Below are positions 33,216 through 40,767 of a stretch of DNA of 40,767 bases, one piece after another. Where the stretch lies: contig CANROF010000021.1 of NCBI GenBank assembly GCA_947632155.1, forward strand, positions 1 through 40,767, read 5' to 3'. The notes under the pieces were generated by a model that saw only the letters and a program-made list of their open reading frames with translations, had not been told where the DNA came from and searched no databases. The translations under genes and the position numbers were made by a program. Numbering within the stretch: the first letter of the stretch is position 1; each line of letters opens with the position of its first letter. This DNA comes from an uncultured Oscillospiraceae bacterium (GTDB lineage: Bacteria > Bacillota > Clostridia > Oscillospirales > Oscillospiraceae).

Positions 33216-33593
33216 TCATATGGTCTGTACGCTCAGCTCCGTCTTGTATCCGGCCCGCCTCGCCTCCGCCAGCGCCGCCGCTGGTGAGTATCTTTCCTCC
33301 TTCATCTTCCTGTCCAGAAACTCGGCGTAGGCGTGATCGTGGCCGATCTTGAGTGGCCGCCCCTTGTTCCGCTGGTTCTTCTCGAAGATGTCCTGCCCCT
33401 TGGCAGCGGAATAGCGCGGGACGTCACGCCACCCCACGGTGTGCAGATATGTCCCGCGCCGAATCTCGTTGTATATGGTCTGTACGGAGAAGCCCAGGAT
33501 CCTGGCCGCCTCCGTTTTTGAGGTCCCGCCCTCCAGCAGTCCCTCCAGCTTGTACCGTTCTTCTTTTGTCATGTAGTGCTGTTTTTTCGTCAT
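33216..33593 (-). pseudogene. Truncated IS30-like transposase, N-terminal part
   Basis: A 125-residue product with a helix-turn-helix start: MTKEERYKLEGLLEGG, then TEAARILGFSVQTIYNEI. This is the DNA-binding domain of IS30-family transposases and related proteins. It continues through a basic RNKGRPLKIG segment and ends at TELSVQTI with a stop where full-length members go on into the DDE domain. No DDE region is found downstream, where the opposite-strand DUF3846 gene begins. Start chosen at 33593 after AAAGGA. The alternative is a free-standing HTH protein. Confidence 0.6.
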
Positions 33594-33701
33594 GACCCCG
33601 CGTTCCTTTCCCGCGTAAAAGCTTCTGACCTTAAACCGTATTGTAACACAAAGTTGGGGAGCTGCGGAGCTCATCCAAGCCGGCTGCGGCCCCCCATTGT
33701 G

Positions 33702-33977
33702 TTACACCCTATCCAATTGCCACTTGGTATTCGTCAGGATCTGAATGGCTCTCTGAAGCTCCGCCGCCTGCCGGCGCCGCTCCTCCAGCGTCTTCTCCAC
33801 CCGCTGGAGCTCGCCTTTAAGCGCCTCCAGCCGCTTCACCGTCGCCGGCTCCTCAAACACGCACCGGCGTATAAGCCCCTCGTACTTCTCCGTGAACGTC
33901 TCCCCGACCTGCTCCTCGATGACCTCCATGAGCTCGTCAGAGAGGCGGATGGAGCGGATGTTTGTTTTTGCGGCCAT
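33702..33977 (-). CDS. Small ribbon-helix-helix-like protein with coiled coil
   Basis: A 91-residue protein. The N-terminus, NIRSIRLSDELMEVIEEQVGE, resembles a ribbon-helix-helix DNA-binding strand and first helix. It is followed by a continuous charged helix (about 44-90) with heptad-like spacing, probably a coiled coil. Such proteins on mobile elements often act as relaxosome accessories or small repressors (inference). The gene starts three bases after the stop of the next upstream gene, so the two form a unit. Not recognised as a named family. Confidence 0.6.
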   Translation of the reverse strand: MAAKTNIRSIRLSDELMEVIEEQVGETFTEKYEGLIRRCVFEEPATVKRLEALKGELQRVEKTLEERRRQAAELQRAIQILTNTKWQLDRV

Positions 33978-33980
33978 TTT

Positions 33981-34289
33981 TTACTCCTCTCCTTTGTTTG
34001 AATATGCCCTCGCGTACAGTCCCTGTGTGATTTCACTGTTCTTGTACACGATGATTCCATTGGTCGTCTCGACCCACTTCATTTCATCGCCCCATTCCGT
34101 TGTCTCATCCATTATCTTTTTGACCCTGAAGCCAATTTCCCGTAGGTATGCCGCAATGTCTTGAAGCGAATCACAGTGCGGGGCCAGCCAATTGAGACAT
34201 TCTCCTTTAGGAGCGTGGTTCCTCCTCCACAGCAATTCGCATTTTTGCAGGTACTTCTCTAAGTCGGGATCATTGTGATTCCTGTTCAT
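33981..34289 (-). CDS. Hypothetical protein, mobile-element island
   Basis: A 102-residue soluble protein starting MNRNHNDPDLEKYLQKCELL; the ATG at 34289 follows AAAGGACGG, and a longer in-frame start is less well placed. It contains a DIAAYLREIGFRVKKI stretch and a beta-like NGIIVYKN segment. No catalytic motif or membrane segment is seen and the family is not recognised. Cysteine and tryptophan content and lower GC differ from neighbouring chromosomal genes. It is the first gene of the minus-strand pair in the island. Confidence 0.55.
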   Translation of the reverse strand: MNRNHNDPDLEKYLQKCELLWRRNHAPKGECLNWLAPHCDSLQDIAAYLREIGFRVKKIMDETTEWGDEMKWVETTNGIIVYKNSEITQGLYARAYSNKGEE

Positions 34290-34378
34290 CTTTTTCCGTC
34301 CTTTCCCCGGCAGAGCCGGCCTCATAATGAAGAATGTGTGCAGCGGAGGTCGCCGCGCGACCTCTTGCGCTCTATTAG

Positions 34379-34480
34379 CATGGGTTCTTGGAGCGGGTCA
34401 AGGGGACCGTGGAATAAATGCCAGTGCGCACACTGGCTTTTATGCCGCGAAAGCCCCTTGACACGTTCCAAGGTTCCATG
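34379..34480. repeat. Long imperfect palindrome with CGCA loop, copy 1
   Basis: A roughly 100-base inverted repeat centred on CCAGTG CGCA CACTGG (34421-34436). Outer arms include TTGGAGCGGGTCAAGG pairing with CCTTGACACGTTCCAA, and CATGG with CCATG. Mismatches are scattered, so it can fold as one long hairpin of about 45 bp. No ORF is supported here. A related hairpin lies at 34642-34719. Confidence 0.7.
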
Positions 34481-34527
34481 CCTCCCGCCCGCAGGCGGCA
34501 AACCCCGCCGCGCGGATCCAAATTTAC

Positions 34528-34571
34528 AAAAAAATATCTCCGGCTCTTACGCAAACCGGAGATATTTTTTT
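34528..34571. terminator. Bidirectional intrinsic terminator
   Basis: Perfect 16-bp inverted repeat: A-run plus ATATCTCCGG (34528-34543) with CCGGAGATAT plus T-run (34556-34571), loop of 12 bases. It works on both strands and isolates the mobile island. Confidence 0.88.
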
Positions 34572-34613
34572 GTTCCTTCTAACCCTTCGTCCCCGCCGCG
34601 CGGATAAAAAAAC

Positions 34614-34636
34614 AGGGAAGGGCAACGCCCTTCCCT
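34614..34636 (-). terminator. Intrinsic terminator on the minus strand
   Basis: AGGGAAGGGC AAC GCCCTTCCCT (34614-34636). On the minus strand the hairpin is followed by GTTTTTTTATC. No gene is seen for it to terminate, which suggests an untranslated transcript or a relic. Confidence 0.75.
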
Positions 34637-34641
34637 ACCTT

Positions 34642-34719
34642 CGTTTCCCGCCTGTCGTGCTCAATGAATTCCAGTCCGCAGACTGGTATTCGTTGAGTAC
34701 GGCAGGATTGAGGGAAACG
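34642..34719. repeat. Long imperfect palindrome with CGCA loop, copy 2
   Basis: A roughly 78-base hairpin centred on CCAGTC CGCA GACTGG. The arms continue through CTCAATGAATT with ATTCGTTGAG, CCTGTCGTG with TACGGCAGG, and outer CGTTTCCC with GGGAAACG. At the core it matches copy 1, with the flanking G-C pair swapped to C-G, a compensatory change. Confidence 0.75.
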
Positions 34720-34849
34720 TACCACGCGTCGGCTCTGCCGACCGTGCGCGGAGCGTGGCCGATTTCAGGCCGCCCCCGTCCCCGTAAATTCAATTTTTTG
34801 CTACTTTTTTAAAAATACTTCTTGACATCCGCCGGCCTCCGGGGAGGCG

Positions 34850-35300
34850 GGAACGTGCCCGGGGGCATTCCCCCGGCGGCCCGTCCCCCCGATTCATTAC
34901 CCAATCACCGTCATACGCGCCACGTCCCCGTAGGGGCCGATGACCTCATCGGCCCGTCCCCAGATTTCGCATATGTCTCAATATAATAATATACATTTAG
35001 ACGTGACATAGTAGTAGGGGTCATAACCGCAGGGAATGCCCTTGGAAGTTGGGGGAATCCTGTTTGCCAGAAGGCGGGCGCGAATCGGGGGGACGGGTCG
35101 CCGAGACGGCGACCCCTACGGCGTTTTTTTGTAGACTTTCGCGTATTGGAAACGGCGGATGGGCCGCCGTGGGCGTGCCCAAGGGCATTCCCTGCGGTCA
35201 CGGCCCGTACAGCGGAGATAGACAAATCCCGTTTATAAGGAGGCGTAAGCGTGCCGGGGGAATGGGCCGATGTGGTCATCGGCCCCTACTACCACGTCCC
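34850..35300. repeat. Nest of short palindromic repeats with conserved ends and variable cores
   Basis: Three hairpins share GTAGGGG at one end and a C-rich end (CCCGTCCCC or CCCATTCCCC) but differ in the stem. They carry GCCGATGA/CATCGGC at about 34928-34960 and, inverted, at about 35262-35296, and TCGCCG/CGGCGA, inverted, at about 35090-35120. Two further units share GGGCATTCCC cores. A perfect 20-bp inverted repeat, ACCGCAGGGAATGCCCTTGG at 35026-35045, has its complement at 35179-35198. No ORF in 34290-35409 looks coding. Confidence 0.7.
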
Positions 35301-35409
35301 ACCATCACCATGGACACGACCCGAAGGAGCTCGATGCCCATATTGCGCTGCTTTTTGCCGGTCCGGACCGTTTCCGTTCGCGTCATCTCTGTCCCGTCCT
35401 TCCGCTCCC

Positions 35410-36432
35410 TTATCCTTCCGCCCTTCCGGCGGGGAAGGCCGGGGCGTATTTGGCGGCTGTGAGGATGGCCTCCGCCATGCTGACGGGGCTGGCCTGCCCC
35501 GTCCCGGCGATGTCGAAGGCGGTGCCGTGGTCAACGGACGCCCGCAGGATGGGCATACCCAGGGTCAGGGATACGGTGCGGTAAAAATCCACCGTCTTCG
35601 CGGCGATGTGGCCCTGGTCGTGGTACAGGGACAGCACCGCGCAGTAGCGCCCCTCCCGGGCCTGCCAGAAGACCGAGTCCGCGCCCACGGGGCCCACGAT
35701 GTCCATGCCGCCGCGGCGAAGCTCCTCCACCGCAGGGGCGATCTCACGGACCTCCTCGTCGCCGAAGAGGCCGTGCTCGCCGGAATGGGGGTTGAGGCCC
35801 GCTACGGCCATGGTCCCGCCGTTGACGCCCAGCCGCGAAAGCTCGCTCCGGCAGCGCCGGGCGAAGCGGACAAGGCTCTCCCGCGTCACAAGCCCGCAGG
35901 CCTTTCGCAAGGAGACGTGGCGGGTGAGGAAGAAGATTCGGAGGTTTTCCACCTCGAACATGGTCAGGGGCTCCGCGCTCCCCGTCAGGGCCCCGAAGAT
36001 CTCGGTGTGGCCGATGTAGGGCACGCCCCCGGCCCGCAGGGACTCCTTGTTGATGGGCGCCGTGGCCACGGCGCCGGCCCGGCCGTCCATGGCCAGCTCC
36101 ACGGCCCGCCGGATGTACTCGAAGGCCGCCCGGCCGCACCGGGCGGATACCCGGCCCAGGGGGAGGTCCGCCGCGCCGGGGGTCTTCACGTCCAGAACGT
36201 TCACCGTCCCCGGCTCAAAGACCGCCTCCCCGGGGTCCGCCACGGCGTTTATCTCCGCCGCCGGCATTCCGGGAAACGCCAGGGTCCTGCGCAGCACCCG
36301 GGCGTCCCCCACCGCCAGGCACCGGGCCGCGCCGGTGACGGCCGGGTCCGTCAGGGCGCGGACGACGATCTCCGGTCCCACGCCGGCGGGGTCGCCGGCG
36401 GTGACGGCGATCAGCGGTTTTCCCGTCTCCAT
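35410..36432 (-). CDS. pdxA: PdxA family dehydrogenase (4-phospho-hydroxythreonine or 4-phospho-sugar-acid type)
   Basis: A 340-residue NAD-dependent enzyme. The family start IAVTAGDPAGVGPEI, the APINKESL segment, and GHTEIFGALTG are present. The likely metal ligands are H172 (TRHVSL), H216 (NPHSGEHG) and H271 (YHDQGH). PdxA oxidises 4-phosphohydroxy-L-threonine in vitamin B6 synthesis; the PdxA2 branch acts on 4-phosphorylated D-erythronate, D-threonate or similar acids (known). The HTEIFGALTG form and the lack of pdxJ nearby lean to PdxA2, but no partner kinase is present. The start is four bases after the beta-galactosidase stop, so the two are one transcript. Confidence 0.88.
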   Translation of the reverse strand: METGKPLIAVTAGDPAGVGPEIVVRALTDPAVTGAARCLAVGDARVLRRTLAFPGMPAAEINAVADPGEAVFEPGTVNVLDVKTPGAADLPLGRVSARCGRAAFEYIRRAVELAMDGRAGAVATAPINKESLRAGGVPYIGHTEIFGALTGSAEPLTMFEVENLRIFFLTRHVSLRKACGLVTRESLVRFARRCRSELSRLGVNGGTMAVAGLNPHSGEHGLFGDEEVREIAPAVEELRRGGMDIVGPVGADSVFWQAREGRYCAVLSLYHDQGHIAAKTVDFYRTVSLTLGMPILRASVDHGTAFDIAGTGQASPVSMAEAILTAAKYAPAFPAGRAEG

Positions 36433-36436
36433 AGGC

Positions 36437-39283
<2,847 letters not shown>

Positions 39284-39307
39284 TTATTTTTGTTTTTGGA
39301 TAAGGAC

Positions 39308-39336
39308 AGTATAATATCCCGGGCCCGCCGCGTCAA
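39308..39336 (-). promoter_or_regulatory. Promoter of the beta-galactosidase-pdxA operon
   Basis: On the minus strand TTGACG (39336-39331), 17 bases, TATACT (39313-39308). It overlaps the end of the upstream deacetylase gene's terminator-free trailer. Confidence 0.8.
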
Positions 39337-39345
39337 CAGGGTTTT

Positions 39346-40128
39346 TTACTGCGCCGGGAACTGGCGGCCGGTGTGATCGACGGTGTACTCGCCCCGCAGC
39401 AGGAGCTTCGATATGGGCACCAGCTCGTACCCCTCGGAGATGAGGTATTTCAAAATATCCTCCAGCGCCTCCGGCGTGTGCTTCGCCGCGTTGTGGAAGA
39501 GGATGATGGACCCCGGCCGCACCCGCTTGGTCACCCGGTCATAGATCTCCCCGGCGCTTATGTCCTTCCAGTCCAGGCTGTCCACGTCCCACTGTATGGG
39601 CTCCACGCCCATGGAGCGGACGGCGGCGATGACGTGGTCGTCGTACTCGCCGTAGGGCGGGCGGAAGAGAGTGGGCCGCACGCCGGTGACGGCCTCTATT
39701 TTGTCGGAGCAGGCGTTGATGTTGGCCACGATCTCGTCGGAGGACAGGGAGTTGAAGTGGGCGTGGTCGGCGGAGTGGTTCATGACCTCATGGCCCGCGT
39801 CCGCCAGGGCCCTCACGGACTCCGGGTACTTATCCACCCACTGACCCACCACGAAAAACGTGACCTTCACGCCGTAGCGGCCCAGGATGTCGATGAGCGT
39901 CTGGGTGTCCTCGTTGCCCCAGGCCGCGTCGAAGCTCAGGGACACCATCTTCTGATCCCGCTCCACGCTGTAGATGGGCAGGAGCCTGGTGTTGGCCGCC
40001 GACAGCGCCGCCGGCGTGCCGGCGGCCAATATCGCCGCCGCCAGTGCGAGGGCGGCCAGACCCAGGGCAATATGTTTTTTTTGCGCTTTTGTGAGCCCGG
40101 AAAGGGCGTTTTTGATCTTGCGGTCCAT
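39346..40128 (-). CDS. Polysaccharide deacetylase, PdaB-like
   Basis: A membrane-anchored or secreted NodB-domain carbohydrate esterase of 260 residues. The start at 40128 follows GAGGTGAT. Residues 1-20 are basic and 20-45 hydrophobic, forming a signal anchor. The NodB motifs read SFDAAWG (D67), NHSADHAHF (H118 and H122), and FRPPYGEYDD (R156-G160). The AAWG form of the first motif in place of DDG is characteristic of the sporulation protein PdaB/YbaN group, linked to spore cortex or late spore stability. This fits the sigF genes in the same window. The long upstream extension in the same frame is non-coding. No sporulation promoter could be assigned with confidence. Confidence 0.85.
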   Translation of the reverse strand: MDRKIKNALSGLTKAQKKHIALGLAALALAAAILAAGTPAALSAANTRLLPIYSVERDQKMVSLSFDAAWGNEDTQTLIDILGRYGVKVTFFVVGQWVDKYPESVRALADAGHEVMNHSADHAHFNSLSSDEIVANINACSDKIEAVTGVRPTLFRPPYGEYDDHVIAAVRSMGVEPIQWDVDSLDWKDISAGEIYDRVTKRVRPGSIILFHNAAKHTPEALEDILKYLISEGYELVPISKLLLRGEYTVDHTGRQFPAQ

Positions 40129-40249
40129 TTTCATCACCTCAAAAAAATCTATGTCGGAAGCTGGACAATTATGACAAGCCCCCCAAGTCCGAAAATGCCC
40201 GCAGATTAATGCTTTTTCCGGATTATTCATAATTTTCATATTTTGTATA

Positions 40250-40278
40250 TTGCACAAAAAAGGTATTTGTGTTATACT
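40250..40278 (+). promoter_or_regulatory. Promoter of the LysR-type gene
   Basis: TTGCAC (40250-40255), 17 bases, TATACT (40273-40278). It lies in an AT-rich stretch and diverges from the deacetylase gene. Confidence 0.75.
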
Positions 40279-40343
40279 TTTTTTGGAATTAGAGGATCGT
40301 TGGCAGCCGGCTTGTGTACACATTGAGAAAAGGGATGGATAAA

Positions 40344-40619
40344 GTGAAAATACAAAGTATGCGGGAGTTCATCGCTCTCTCTGAGGTGCGGAACTTCAAC
40401 CTGGCTTCGGAAAGGCTGTTCCTTTCCCAGCCCACCCTCTCCCGTCACATCAAGGAGCTGGAGGAGGAGCTTGGCGTGCCCCTGTTCAAGCGCTCGACCC
40501 GCCGCGTGGAGCTGACGAAATACGGACAGTATTTCCTCCCCTACGCGCGCCGCGTGGTCACCGCCGAGGAGGAATACACCCAGGGCTTCGCCACCATGCG
40601 CCGCGCCATGGGCGAGTGA
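40344..40619 (+). CDS. LysR-type protein reduced to the DNA-binding domain
   Basis: A 91-residue product from GTG at 40344, preceded by AAAGGG at about nine bases; an ATG at 40335 adds three residues but touches the site. It contains the complete LysR winged helix-turn-helix: MREFIALSEVRNFNLASERL, FLSQPTLSRHIKELEEELG, VPLFKRSTRRVELTKYG, and the start of the linker helix. It then stops at MRRAMGE. The effector domain of about 200 residues is absent and no continuation was seen in the other frames downstream. Promoter and terminator enclose just this ORF, so it could be a functional short regulator, for example a dominant-negative partner of a full-length LysR, or a remnant. Confidence 0.75.
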   Translation: MKIQSMREFIALSEVRNFNLASERLFLSQPTLSRHIKELEEELGVPLFKRSTRRVELTKYGQYFLPYARRVVTAEEEYTQGFATMRRAMGE

Positions 40620-40734
40620 GCAAGGGCTGAGCCAAAAAACACGGTACATACCCCCAAGGGACACCCCTGTGCCAAAAAGGAGACGGACCGAAAGCCGGGG
40701 CGTCATAAGAAAGTTTTATCAAGTTTTGCAGGGA

Positions 40735-40756
40735 CGGCATGATTTTGGTCATGCCG
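40735..40756 (+). terminator. Intrinsic terminator after the short LysR gene
   Basis: CGGCATGA (40735-40742) pairs with TCATGCCG (40749-40756) around a 6-base loop, followed by TTTCCTGCTTT. It may also be bidirectional. Confidence 0.65.
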
Positions 40757-40767
40757 TTTCCTGCTTT

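Noticed and set aside
34379-34719. Integron attC sites.
   Set aside because: The palindromes lack GTTRRRY core sites at their ends and no integrase or cassette gene is nearby.
40129-40200. A sigma-E or sigma-G promoter for the PdaB-like gene.
   Set aside because: A CATAATT word is present but the -35 match is poor and the spacing ambiguous.

Overview
This window looks like chromosomal DNA from a high-GC, spore-forming member of the Clostridia, most likely an Oscillospiraceae-type gut anaerobe. The evidence is a complete spoIIA sporulation operon (anti-anti-sigma factor, anti-sigma factor, sigma F), a PdaB-type deacetylase, a valine T-box in front of valS, many intrinsic terminators with TTGACA/TATAAT promoters, lipoprotein signal peptides, and GC-rich codon use. 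The family-level placement is inference. No rRNA, tRNA or CRISPR array was seen.

Layout. (1) 1-528: start of a secreted protein gene on the minus strand behind a cyclic-di-GMP-I riboswitch, a possible 22-codon leader ORF and a pair of 14-bp direct repeats resembling a LytTR (AgrA-type) site. (2) 529-9526: a nine-gene minus-strand nucleoside operon, deoC-deoD-bmp-nupO-nupP-nupQ-udp-deoB-cdd. It imports nucleosides by a BMP-type ABC transporter, cleaves them with two phosphorylases, deaminates cytidine, and passes (deoxy)ribose-1-phosphate through phosphopentomutase and deoxyribose-phosphate aldolase into central metabolism. (3) 9592-13800: a minus-strand set of DnaK-like Hsp70, a fused CDP-alcohol phosphatidyltransferase/VTT membrane protein, and a macro-domain protein. 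(4) 13856-15880: a TetR regulator with an autoregulatory operator, translationally coupled to a MATE efflux pump. (5) 15884-16260: a dense cluster of large palindromes. (6) 16294-25525: an oligopeptide ABC transporter operon, oppA-oppB-oppC-oppD-oppF-small membrane protein. OppC, OppD and OppF each carry large insertions; the one in OppD is about 375 residues. (7) 25743-26385: two tandem small-RNA genes transcribed towards a 34-residue hydrophobic peptide gene, an arrangement typical of a type I toxin-antitoxin locus. (8) 26412-29471: a second MATE pump and spoIIA. (9) 29508-32433: valS with its T-box. (10) 32560-34289: a small lower-GC island of short mobile-element-type genes with a truncated IS30-like transposase. 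(11) 34290-35409: about 1.1 kb without genes, filled with long imperfect palindromes and short repeats with variable cores. (12) 35410-39336: beta-galactosidase with a PdxA-like dehydrogenase. (13) 39346-40756: PdaB-like deacetylase and a LysR-type protein reduced to its DNA-binding domain.

The most unusual items are the candidate type I toxin locus with duplicated antisense RNAs, the oversized peptide transporter, the layered signal input (direct repeat, leader ORF, c-di-GMP riboswitch) at the left edge, and the palindrome-rich intergenic regions.
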